Position numbers and translations under genes: made by a program. From Alphaproteobacteria bacterium (lineage in GTDB: Bacteria > Pseudomonadota > Alphaproteobacteria > Rhizobiales > Hyphomicrobiaceae): 64,000 nucleotides of DNA. Of the stretch, positions 20,081 to 29,185 are shown piece after piece (the stretch's first letter is position 1; every line of letters starts with the position of its first letter). The stretch is taken from the NCBI GenBank assembly GCA_018830445.1, contig JAHJSN010000192.1, forward strand, positions 1 to 64,000. Direction: 5' to 3'. The notes beneath the pieces were generated by a model, which made no database searches, was not told where the DNA came from, and worked only from the letters and a program-made list of their open reading frames with translations.

Positions 20081-21745
20081 TCAGCCGACCGCCTTCAGGC
20101 GCGCCGCCACTTTGCTGGAAGCCGCTCCGAGAGCGAACGTCCTGCCGTTCGAATTCGGCCAGTACTTGACGAAAGTGGGGTGATCGACGGCGGTTTCCTG
20201 GGTCAGCGCCTCCGCCTCCAGCCAATGGTATTGGCTTGCAGCCGACCGAACTTCCTGACTGCTGACGCGTATCATCAGGTGATGTGGCGACAGTCCTTCC
20301 GGGTGATCGAGGCCGCAGGCTTCTATCGTCTCCTTCAGGGCACCGAGCGTGTTGGCGTGAAAGTTTGCGGCGCGCTTGTATTTTTCGGGAACCGACAGCG
20401 CGTCGTAGCGCCCAGGATCCTGGGTCGCGACACCCGTCGGGCAGCGGTCGGTATGACACGAACGCGCCTGAATGCAGCCCAGCGAGAACATGAAGGGCCG
20501 CGCCATATGGCAGATATCGGCGCCGAGTGCGAGTGCCCGCGCCATATCGAAGGCGCTGACGATCTTGCCGGATGCAATGATCTTGACCTTGTCACGAATG
20601 CCGATCCCGACAAGCGTATTATGCACCAGCATGAGCCCTTCGCGCAGCGGCGCGCCGATGTGATCGCTGAATTCGACGGGCGCGGCACCTGTTCCGCCTT
20701 CAGCCCCGTCAACGGCCACGAAGTCCGGCGCGATCCCCGTGTCGAGAACCGCCTTCGCAATGCTGAACCACTCCCATGGATGCCCGATACAGAGCTTGAT
20801 GCCGACCGGTTTGCCTGCGGAGCGCTCGCGCAGCAACTGCACGAACTCGAGTAGTTCGATCGGTGTGTCGAATGCGCTATGCCGGCTCGGGCTGATGCAT
20901 GGCGAACCCATCGCAACATTGCGAGTTGCCGAAATTTCCCTGGTCACCTTTCCCGCAGGCAGGATACCGCCGTGGCCCGGTTTGGCCCCTTGGGAAAGCT
21001 TTATCTCGATCATCTTGACCTGCTCGCCGGTTGCGTTTTCCGCAAATAGGCCGACGTCGAATTGTCCCGCCAGGCTTCGGCAACCGAAGTAGCCCGTGCC
21101 GATCTGCCAGATGAGATCGCCGCCGTGCTTGCGGTGCGAAGCGGAAATCGATCCTTCACCGGTATTCTGCGCGAACCCGCCGGTCTTTGCTGCACGGTTG
21201 AGTGCTTCGATCGCAGGCGGTGACAGCGCCCCATAAGACATGCCGGAAATGTTAAGCACAGAACTCGTGTAGGGCTGCGCGCATGACGACCCCCCGATGG
21301 TCGCCCGGAAGTCTCCGCTTGGAAGGTGGGTGGGCGCCATCGAATGGTTGATCCACTCGTGTCCAATCCTCTGCGTGTCGCACAGCGTCCCGAACGGAAC
21401 GACGCTTTCCAGTCCTTTGGAGCGACGGTAAACGAGTGCGCGCTGATCGCGCGAATAGGGAACCTGTTCGCAGTCACCCTCGATCAGATACTGCCGGATC
21501 TCGGGGCGGAAGTGTTCGAACAGGTAACGTATTCTTCCGACGAGCGGATAGTTTTTCAAAACCGACTTCTTGTTCTGCCATAGGTCGTACAGGCCGACAG
21601 CGGAAAGGCCGATACCGATGACTGCCAGCAGCGATCCTGCCAGTGGCTTCTGATAACTCAGGATAATCCCGACAACGGGAAGAAATAGAACGCCCACCAG
21701 CGGATAATAGCGCTTGCTCAACATCGATCGACTCCACCACGACAT
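20081..21745 (-). CDS. FMN-binding glutamate synthase family protein
   Basis: N-terminal TMs; SGMSYGALS, GGFAQNTGEGSIS, AVDGAEGGTGAAP, CHTDRCPTGVATQDP. Confidence 0.9.
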   Translation of the reverse strand: MSWWSRSMLSKRYYPLVGVLFLPVVGIILSYQKPLAGSLLAVIGIGLSAVGLYDLWQNKKSVLKNYPLVGRIRYLFEHFRPEIRQYLIEGDCEQVPYSRDQRALVYRRSKGLESVVPFGTLCDTQRIGHEWINHSMAPTHLPSGDFRATIGGSSCAQPYTSSVLNISGMSYGALSPPAIEALNRAAKTGGFAQNTGEGSISASHRKHGGDLIWQIGTGYFGCRSLAGQFDVGLFAENATGEQVKMIEIKLSQGAKPGHGGILPAGKVTREISATRNVAMGSPCISPSRHSAFDTPIELLEFVQLLRERSAGKPVGIKLCIGHPWEWFSIAKAVLDTGIAPDFVAVDGAEGGTGAAPVEFSDHIGAPLREGLMLVHNTLVGIGIRDKVKIIASGKIVSAFDMARALALGADICHMARPFMFSLGCIQARSCHTDRCPTGVATQDPGRYDALSVPEKYKRAANFHANTLGALKETIEACGLDHPEGLSPHHLMIRVSSQEVRSAASQYHWLEAEALTQETAVDHPTFVKYWPNSNGRTFALGAASSKVAARLKAVG

Positions 21746-21972
21746 GGAAGAAGTCCTCCCTTGCCGAGTGTCCGGCCGGGTAGGTTTCAAAATTGCGGGA
21801 ACATGTCGGATTGGCCGATGGCAGGAAACGACGTCATGTCTGTGCGCGGGCGGTCGCCATGCGCAATCCTACCGGCCGCCAGTCTACGCGTCAGCGGGCC
21901 AATATATGGTTAACGCGCGACAGAACCGGTCCGCAACGGCCCGATCGGCCCTGCCTGCCGGCGTTAGCGGTT

Positions 21973-22620
21973 TCAACTCCAGTATTTCGGCCAGCCATAG
22001 TGGTCGTGCAGGAAGGCTTCGTACTCGCGGCTGATTTCCGAATCGATATCGTAAGGCGGGCAATTCTTTACGCCCACCTCGGTCACGTCGGTTGTGACGA
22101 CCTGATCCTCCCAGTCGATCCGATCGACGGCAAGTGGCGACAGGAGGACCAGCTTGCCCGGTAGCCAGTGCCCGGTATCGACGATGAGATAGCGCACCGA
22201 CCAGTTCGTGGTCTCGATCAGCAAGCCGTGGACATAACCGATCTTGCCGTCCTCGCATGTCACTTCGAAGGAAGCGATCTGTCTAGCGCTGCGTAACACC
22301 AGACCATTGCTCGGCAGCTCCGCTGCTCCAGCGGACGTGTCACCCTTTGCCGATGCGGTAGCGAACATCGCCTGCCCGCCGCTTTCCTCGATAGTGGATC
22401 GCGTCATTTTCAGAACGATGGTTTCTTCGGGAAATCTCAGTTCGCCGATATCGTGCGGCTCGACCATGATCAGATTGTCGCCGAACATTCCGTCGGTATC
22501 GATGAGGATGAAGCGGACTTTCCAGCTTCGGTCGTCGAAATAGAAATCGCGGACCGTGCCGACATCCCCATCGGCAGCCTTGACCTCGTATCTGAGAAGT
22601 TCGGTAGAGCAGCGCAGCAT
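21973..22620 (-). CDS. PRC-barrel domain-containing protein
   Basis: Two PRC-barrel-like repeats: VGTVRDFYFDDRSWKVRFILIDT and IGYVHGLLIETTNWSVRYLIVDT. Confidence 0.85.
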   Translation of the reverse strand: MLRCSTELLRYEVKAADGDVGTVRDFYFDDRSWKVRFILIDTDGMFGDNLIMVEPHDIGELRFPEETIVLKMTRSTIEESGGQAMFATASAKGDTSAGAAELPSNGLVLRSARQIASFEVTCEDGKIGYVHGLLIETTNWSVRYLIVDTGHWLPGKLVLLSPLAVDRIDWEDQVVTTDVTEVGVKNCPPYDIDSEISREYEAFLHDHYGWPKYWS

Positions 22621-23074
22621 GATGAGGGCCTTTCTCCGAAGAGGGCTAAGATCGACCGCCTGCCGGGATGGAAGCCGACACGCCGGGTCTGCCAGTGTCT
22701 GTCATTTCAAAATCACAATTGTCAGCAGGGGCGCCATGACCAAGCGCAAAGCCGAGATGCGGTAAGGAGAGTTTGCCAGATCTCACGACCTTGGCCCCAT
22801 TCCATGCGCGGCAATTCCAGGGTGGCTCGCAAAGCCCGGGGATTGGGTTTCCGGCCGCATAGGCATCACACTTCGGGGGTCACAGCCGCAAGGAAGGCGG
22901 CGCGCGGCGGCAGCCTGCTTTGCCGGAGACGAGCAAGGTAAGCTAAGTTGGACCGGCGCGGCGTGCAGGTCGCATCGAAACCATCTCAGGGCATCTTGCG
23001 GAGGAAGGAAAAACGCGCCGATTGCACGGGCTCCGGGCCACGTGGGAAAGGCGGGCTGGACCGGTTCGTGAATG

Positions 23075-23172
23075 AAAAACCCCGCGGAACCGGTGGGTGG
23101 GAGAAAGTCCGGGTCCGCGGGGTATCAGGATTTCCAGCGCGGATTGAGGGTGGGTTCGCACCGCGCTGGTCA
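23075..23172 (-). ncRNA. Candidate small RNA: 5' hairpin + C/U-rich loop + intrinsic terminator
   Basis: Minus strand CCAGCGCGG..CCGCGCTGG hairpin, then ACCCCGCGGACCCGGACTTTCTCCCACCCACCGGTTCCGCGGGGTTTTT; no ORF. Confidence 0.45.
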
Positions 23173-23259
23173 ATGTGTCAAAGTTGACGCCACGTTTATG
23201 GCATCAATCCATTTTTATACGGTTGCACCAACCTATAGAGAAGTTGGTTGTCCGCAACA

Positions 23260-23428
23260 CTAGTGGCCTGTCTCGCCTAAATCGGTGTGCAGGCCGCAAC
23301 CGCTGACGATTTCGGCGAGACATGAAGGCCACTAGCGAAAACAATGGCTTAGTGTGGCGTTCAGCGCGCCTCAATTGACAACTCCTGTGCGGCACCAACA
23401 GGTCAATTAAGGCGCGACGCCACACTAG
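23260..23428 (+). repeat. Double-hairpin element, family EF (169 bp CTAG to CTAG)
   Basis: E: GTGGCC-TGTCTCGCC-t-AAATCG/CGATTT-c-GGCGAGACA-tgaa-GGCCAC; F: GTGTGGCGT-tcag-CGCGCCT-c-AATTGAC/GTCAATT-a-AGGCGCG-ACGCCACAC. Confidence 0.85.
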
Positions 23429-24468
23429 TGGAACATGCCGATCAGGGTCGACGGTCTACCGCCAATCCCCGATTTGAAGCGGCTGACGCCTTCGGCACTT
23501 TCTTCGTTTAACCCGCCAAGGTCGAAATCCCGCACGCCCCTTGCTTTCAGCTCCAGCATCGCCCGCCAAAGCAATCGATGGTGCGCACCGTGATGCCTGC
23601 CGGCTCCGGACGTCCAGCCAATCTGGTAGGTTGCGGCAATTCCATGGATCAGTACCAGCACTGACGCAATCACCCTTCCCTCAAGCTTCGCGTGGAGCAG
23701 CAGGACTTCCCCGCGCGGCGCCATGAATGCGATAATTGCCGCCATCAACTTGGAACTCGGCGCCGAATACCGCCTGGTCCGCCTGTCCTCCTCGTGCCGG
23801 ACGAGCAGGAAGTCCAAGCCACGAAGCCTGTCGTCCCGCTCCAGCGCAATGGCTGACCGCTCGGACTTGGACAGAATATTCCGCCACTTTCCCTTGAGCC
23901 CGGCGCGCAGGCTTGCTTCATCGGCGGCAAGATCGAGCCACACGGTCTTGTAGAACTGCGTCGTGGTGCTCGGCTTCATCCCCGCGTGTTCCAATACGGT
24001 CTTGCTCAGTTCGGAATTCTCGATTTCAGGAAGTATCCGCCTTTTGCGTCCCAGGCGCCGTGGAAACTGGCAGGCGAAACTGGTTAGGAAATTTTCGATG
24101 TTCTGCGCGCTGCGGCATCCCTCGAACCATAACGGACCGCGGTCGAGGCTGATCGCATGGATGGCATTGCCGAACAGACCGACTTCGCCAAGCTGTAGAA
24201 TTCCTACAGCCGAGCCGGACATGTGAATCACACCGTGCCTGGCCCCGAGCTGCTGCGTGTGACGCAGTGCCTGAGCGTATGGGAAATGTTGCAACAGGGT
24301 CGATCGTCTGACCTGCGCGAACATTTCCTGCCAACGTTCGCGTGAGATTCGGTTCCACTCAATTTCGCATGACTGCATCGAGGGTACTCCAGCGGGTTGG
24401 CGCGGCGCACGTGCGGCGGACCTGCGCATCAATTGGGTGTTGCGCCCTGCTATCGCAGCGGAATTCAT
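23425..24468 (-). CDS. FemAB/GNAT-type acyltransferase
   Basis: QMFAQVRRSTLLQHFPYAQA..., KTVWLDLAADEASLRAGLKGKWRNILSKSER; stop codon formed by element end CAC TAG; upstream M choice uncertain. Confidence 0.75.
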   Translation of the reverse strand: MNSAAIAGRNTQLMRRSAARAPRQPAGVPSMQSCEIEWNRISRERWQEMFAQVRRSTLLQHFPYAQALRHTQQLGARHGVIHMSGSAVGILQLGEVGLFGNAIHAISLDRGPLWFEGCRSAQNIENFLTSFACQFPRRLGRKRRILPEIENSELSKTVLEHAGMKPSTTTQFYKTVWLDLAADEASLRAGLKGKWRNILSKSERSAIALERDDRLRGLDFLLVRHEEDRRTRRYSAPSSKLMAAIIAFMAPRGEVLLLHAKLEGRVIASVLVLIHGIAATYQIGWTSGAGRHHGAHHRLLWRAMLELKARGVRDFDLGGLNEESAEGVSRFKSGIGGRPSTLIGMFH

Positions 24469-24953
24469 GTGCCGTCGCGAAGTTCGCCGCGCAGCAGGCC
24501 GACGGCTGCGATGGTGTGGTTAACCCAATGGCTCTTCCGGTTTCGGTAATCAGCCTCGAGTGCTTCGATTGCCTCCCTGAAACGCTCAGCGGTGCCCTGA
24601 GAAAAAAGCGATTCGACAAGACTGATGCATTCGCCCAGGCGCTCGCGGGTCAACAGCGGGATCTCCGGCTCGCCCTTTGAAGCGTGCAGCCGCTGATGTC
24701 CGCGTGACGCTGGGACGACCTCGAAGCGTCGTTCGAGATCCTGGCGGACAAGATCGATGGCGCTTGCCGCGCGCTCGAAGCCCTCCTGCTTCAATGTCGC
24801 CAGGAAAGCTGCATGCGCGGGGTCAACGCTGGTTTCGACCTCGGGTGAACTAACGCGGCGCGTATTTTTTTGACCCAGACGGTTCAACACCCAGAGCAGC
24901 GGGAAGAAGCTGAAGCAGGTGCCGATGACAAAGACAAGGCCGGTCTCGAACAT
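24465..24953 (-). CDS. Hypothetical membrane-anchored protein
   Basis: MFETGLVFVIGTCFSFFPLLWVLNRLG TM segment; overlaps next gene by a few nt. Confidence 0.6.
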   Translation of the reverse strand: MFETGLVFVIGTCFSFFPLLWVLNRLGQKNTRRVSSPEVETSVDPAHAAFLATLKQEGFERAASAIDLVRQDLERRFEVVPASRGHQRLHASKGEPEIPLLTRERLGECISLVESLFSQGTAERFREAIEALEADYRNRKSHWVNHTIAAVGLLRGELRDGT

Positions 24954-25452
24954 GGTTCGCCTCCAAGGTTCCCGCATGGGCCGCGCTCGCATATCAGCAA
25001 CTGCGCCCTGCTGCGGTGAGAAAAGCGGGCTGGTGTACAGGATCCAACGCTTGGCTTCGGGCGAAGGCCTACAAGCGTTGGTTAATCCAGACCGCAAGGA
25101 TCTCTTCCCCCATCAACCTTGCTTGAAGCTTCCCATTCACGGGTAAGGTGTCATTGGCCATTCTCCCGCTTGCCGGGCGGCTGCTGCCGGCAACGGCATC
25201 AAAGTGGCGCCCGTATCAGATGCTGTGTGGGCCGAGTTTAAGATCCTGCGTTGAAGCTGCGCGGCAGGCAGGTTCGATGGCGGCGCGGCTCGATGAGGCA
25301 TGACTAAATGCAAGTCGAAAAGGAATTCATATAGAGAACCAACCTATATAAAATGTAATAGATAGATCTATGGCAGAAATGGCATAGAGAAAACTGTTTG
25401 GTTTTGCTTGCGTTGACCGAAAAGAAACCTCTGCTACTAATTTTTTTGAAGG

Positions 25453-25472
25453 AAAGCGAACTGATTCGCTTT
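25453..25472 (+). promoter_or_regulatory. 5' UTR hairpin just before the ftcR ribosome-binding site
   Basis: AAAGCGAA-ctga-TTCGCTTT perfect 8-bp stem directly followed by GGGGGG SD. Confidence 0.55.
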
Positions 25473-25485
25473 GGGGGGCGAAATA

Positions 25486-26160
25486 ATGATAATTGTTGTT
25501 GATGAAGTTAAAAGTGGAGAGAGTCGTTACATTTCTTCTCTTATTCGCGAAGGCGTCCCTGCGACCGCACTGACGCCAAGCGATTTCGGCGGCTGGGTTA
25601 CAGGGGCCGATGAGATCGACGTGGATGCGGTCGATGCGGTTCTCCTCGGCGGCTTTGGCGAGCGGAAGGATCTGGCACGCCTGACCAAGCAGCACTCCGC
25701 GGCAGCCGTTATCGCCTATGATGCCAGGACGACCTTGGAAGAGACGCTGGAACTGTTTGCCGCCGGCGTCGATGACGTTGTCTCGGATCCTTGCGATGCC
25801 CGCGAGATACTGGCCCGAGTGGCCGCAATCCTGCGCCGCATGAAATCGCAGAGCACGACATGTGTCGCCGGGATTGAAGTGTTCCGGGACGGACGTGAGC
25901 CGCTTGTCGGGGGCGAGCCCTTGTCGCTCCCGCGCCGCGAACTGCGAATTCTGGAGTACCTTGTCGCCCATGCGGGTCGCCGGGTGACGAAGGCGCAGAT
26001 CTTCAGCTCGGTTTACGGGCTGTTCGAGTCGGACATAGACGACAATGTCGTGGAAAGCCATATCAGCAAATTGAGGAAGCGGCTTCGTCACCGTCTTGGG
26101 TATGACCCGGTCGATACGAAGCGCCATTTGGGATACATGCTGTGCAGGCACCAGGAATGA
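25486..26160 (+). CDS. ftcR: OmpR-type response regulator, flagellar regulator FtcR/Rem-like
   Basis: MIIVVDEVKSGESRYISSLIREGVPATALTPSDFGGW...; C-terminal winged helix; directly upstream of flgE. Confidence 0.82.
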   Translation: MIIVVDEVKSGESRYISSLIREGVPATALTPSDFGGWVTGADEIDVDAVDAVLLGGFGERKDLARLTKQHSAAAVIAYDARTTLEETLELFAAGVDDVVSDPCDAREILARVAAILRRMKSQSTTCVAGIEVFRDGREPLVGGEPLSLPRRELRILEYLVAHAGRRVTKAQIFSSVYGLFESDIDDNVVESHISKLRKRLRHRLGYDPVDTKRHLGYMLCRHQE

Positions 26161-26408
26161 CACGCAGGTCGTGACACGGTTTCTTGGTTGATGCTGGAGT
26201 GAAAATAATTTCGGTTTCTATTTAGCCTTCCGGGATTCATTGAAACCCGCCAAATCCGTCCTTTATGCCTGGCAATGTCACGTCGTATCGCAGGCGATAC
26301 ATTATTTTTTTATTCATTTTTTCCGACTTCCTCCGTGTCGCTCCAGTTAGGCGCAAGCTTGAAACCGGATGCTGCAATCTGAAATGGTTTCAGGGCAAGA
26401 GGACGTCG

Positions 26409-27662
26409 ATGAGCGTTTACAATCTCATGCGAACCGGGTCGTCGGGAATGGCGGCCCAGGGGAATCGACTCGGTACGGTGGCCGACAACATCGCCAACGT
26501 GAACACGGTCGGATACAAGGCAGCTGAGGCGCAGTTCTCCTCGCTGGTGTTGAGCCCCACCAGTTCCGAGTACACATCGGGGGGAGTTGTGACGGATGTG
26601 CGCTACGATATCAGCGCGCAGGGCAATCTCCAGTTCACCAATTCCCTGACCGACCTGGCAGTCAATGGAAATGGCTTCTTTTTCGTCGAAACGCCCGGCG
26701 GCGAAGCCGGGTTGACGCGGGCGGGGTCATTCGTCGCCGATGGCAACGGCAATCTTGTCAACGCGGCGGGCTACCGTCTTATGGGATATCCGGTGCAGCC
26801 CGGTGGCAACACGGTTGTCGCCAACGGCACCGCCGGCCTCGAGCCGGTTTCAATCGTCGGCCAGACCCTTGAGGCAACTCCTTCGACATCCGGGACATTG
26901 CGCGTCAACCTGCCTTCGAACGCCGAGATCGTCGCCCCGGCCAGCTTGCCGTCGCTCAACCTTCTGGGCGGCGAATACAGCGCAAAGTCCTCCCTGGTGG
27001 CATTCGACGGCCTCGGCAATGAAGTGATTGTCGATGCCTACTTCACCAAAACGGCGGCTTCGTCCTGGGAGGTGTCGGTATTCCGTAACTCCGATGCTGA
27101 CCCCCTCACGGTATTCCCTTACGGCTCAGCGCCGCTGGCAACGCAGTCACTGACCTTCGATGCGACCTCGGGGCTGATGACAAGTTCGCCGCTTGTCTCG
27201 TTTGCCATCCCCGGCGGGCTACCCTTTGAGCTTGATCTTGAGGGATCGACGCAGCTGGCTGCCGACTACAGCGTCCTCGACGTGGACGTCGACGGGAACG
27301 CCCCGAGCGGTGTGGCCAATCTCGAATTTACAGAAGACGGATTCGTTTATGCGGTCTTCGAAAACGGCGCCCGCAAGCCGACTTATCGAATTCCGCTCGG
27401 CACCGTCATCAGCCCGGACCGTCTGCTTCCTAAGCCCGGCAACATCTATTGGCTCACCGCCGACTCTGGCGATCTGCAGGTTGGATTCCCATCGGATAGC
27501 AGCTTCGGTTCCATCGTGTCGGGCGCGCTCGAGGGGTCGACCGTCGACCTTGCCAGTGAATTGACAACGATGATCGAAGCGCAACGCAACTACACCGCCA
27601 ATTCGAAAGTCTTCCAGACCGGCTCCGAGTTGCTGGATGTCGTCGTCAACCTCAAGCGCTGA
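26409..27662 (+). CDS. flgE: Flagellar hook protein FlgE
   Basis: MSVYNLMRTGSSGMAAQGNRLGTVADNIANVNTVGYKA; C-terminal LTTMIEAQRNYTANSKVFQT. Confidence 0.93.
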   Translation: MSVYNLMRTGSSGMAAQGNRLGTVADNIANVNTVGYKAAEAQFSSLVLSPTSSEYTSGGVVTDVRYDISAQGNLQFTNSLTDLAVNGNGFFFVETPGGEAGLTRAGSFVADGNGNLVNAAGYRLMGYPVQPGGNTVVANGTAGLEPVSIVGQTLEATPSTSGTLRVNLPSNAEIVAPASLPSLNLLGGEYSAKSSLVAFDGLGNEVIVDAYFTKTAASSWEVSVFRNSDADPLTVFPYGSAPLATQSLTFDATSGLMTSSPLVSFAIPGGLPFELDLEGSTQLAADYSVLDVDVDGNAPSGVANLEFTEDGFVYAVFENGARKPTYRIPLGTVISPDRLLPKPGNIYWLTADSGDLQVGFPSDSSFGSIVSGALEGSTVDLASELTTMIEAQRNYTANSKVFQTGSELLDVVVNLKR

Positions 27663-27701
27663 TCATAAATCGACAGCTAATCGACCCACAGGCACCCTGA
27701 A

Positions 27702-29180
27702 ATGTCACTTTCGCTCAGTTTCGACATTGGCCGCTCCGCGCTGTCGACGACGGCCGAGCAGTCCTCGGTCGTCTCGAGGAATGTCGCAAGCGCCGGTGAC
27801 GCCAGGGCGTCACGCAAGTCTGCTGCCATCGCAACCAGCCTGGGTGGCGGCGTTCGAGTGACGGAAATCCGCCGCGCGGTGGATGTCGCGTTGTTCGAGA
27901 ACCTGACCGGCGCAACATCGGTGCTCAGTGCGCAGGACGCGATTAATCGCGGCCTCCAGGAAATCGAGATGATGATGGGCGGGCCTGCGCTTGACGGTTC
28001 CCCCACCGCGCTGCTTGGAGCGTTGCGCGACGATCTGCAGGCCCTGTCAGCTGCGCCAAATGACGTCGTAAGCGCCAATCAGGCGATCGATTCTGCAAAA
28101 CAGGTGGCGAGCCGGCTCAATCTTCTGGCTGAGACTGTCATCGAGGTCCGCTCCAACGCCGACGCCGAGCTTTCCCGTTCGGTCGATAATCTGAATTCCC
28201 TGCTCGTCAAGTTCGAACGCGTCAACGGCGACATCGTCGCCGGTACGCATCTCAAAAAGGATGTTACCGACCTTCTCGACCAGCGCGATGGACTGCTCGT
28301 TGCGATGTCCGAGGAGATCGAGATCAGGGCCTTGAGCAAGCCGAACAACGATATGGTTCTTTTTGCGGCCGGCGGCGTCACCTTGTTCGAAACCGTTCCG
28401 CGCAGCGTCCAGATGGCTCCGATGCCGGTGCTGCCCGCCGGTGTCAGCGGTTCGGCCGTCTTCATTGACGGCATTCCGGTTACCGATGAGGCTATCCCGG
28501 CCGCCGCCACGGGAGGCAGGATTGCCGGCCTCGCGGCATTGCGCGACAGGATCGCGCCTGAGTTCGGCAGGCAGCTCGATGAGATCGCTCGCGGCCTTGT
28601 CGCGGCTTTTGCCGAAAGCGATCAAAGTGCGATGCCGGTCCTCCCAGATCTGCCCGGCCTGTTCACATATAGCGGTGCGAGCACAGTTCCACCTGCCGGC
28701 AGCGTTCTCGACGGGATCGCGTTGAGCATCCGCGTCAATGCAAACGTCCTCTCGGAGGAAGGCGGAGATCCGCTCCGCTTGCGAGATGGAGGTATCTCCG
28801 ATCCCCTCGAACCTGCCTACGTCTACAACTCGAGCGGAGCCGCCGGTTTCACAGGCCGGCTCAATCAGCTGATCGGCGGGTTCGAGGCGACGATGGCGTT
28901 CGATACGGCCGCTGGCCTGCCGGCCTCGGCGACCCTCATCTCCTACACTTCGGCTTCGGTTGGAAGTTTCCAGCTTCTTCGATCCGAATCGGCAAACGAG
29001 TACGAATACAAGTCCGTTCTCGCCGAACGTTCGCGCGAGGCACTCTCGAAGAGCGCCGGTGTCAATCTCGACGAGGAGATGGCCGAACTTCTGGAACTGG
29101 AACGGTCCTATCAGGCTTCGTCCCGGCTCTTGCAGGTCGTCGATTCGATGTTTGACGCGATGTTCGCAGCGGCGGGGTAA
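27702..29180 (+). CDS. flgK: Flagellar hook-associated protein FlgK
   Basis: Position after flgE; C-terminal NLDEEMAELLELERSYQASSRLLQVVDSMFD. Confidence 0.92.
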   Translation: MSLSLSFDIGRSALSTTAEQSSVVSRNVASAGDARASRKSAAIATSLGGGVRVTEIRRAVDVALFENLTGATSVLSAQDAINRGLQEIEMMMGGPALDGSPTALLGALRDDLQALSAAPNDVVSANQAIDSAKQVASRLNLLAETVIEVRSNADAELSRSVDNLNSLLVKFERVNGDIVAGTHLKKDVTDLLDQRDGLLVAMSEEIEIRALSKPNNDMVLFAAGGVTLFETVPRSVQMAPMPVLPAGVSGSAVFIDGIPVTDEAIPAAATGGRIAGLAALRDRIAPEFGRQLDEIARGLVAAFAESDQSAMPVLPDLPGLFTYSGASTVPPAGSVLDGIALSIRVNANVLSEEGGDPLRLRDGGISDPLEPAYVYNSSGAAGFTGRLNQLIGGFEATMAFDTAAGLPASATLISYTSASVGSFQLLRSESANEYEYKSVLAERSREALSKSAGVNLDEEMAELLELERSYQASSRLLQVVDSMFDAMFAAAG

Positions 29181-29185
29181 AGACA

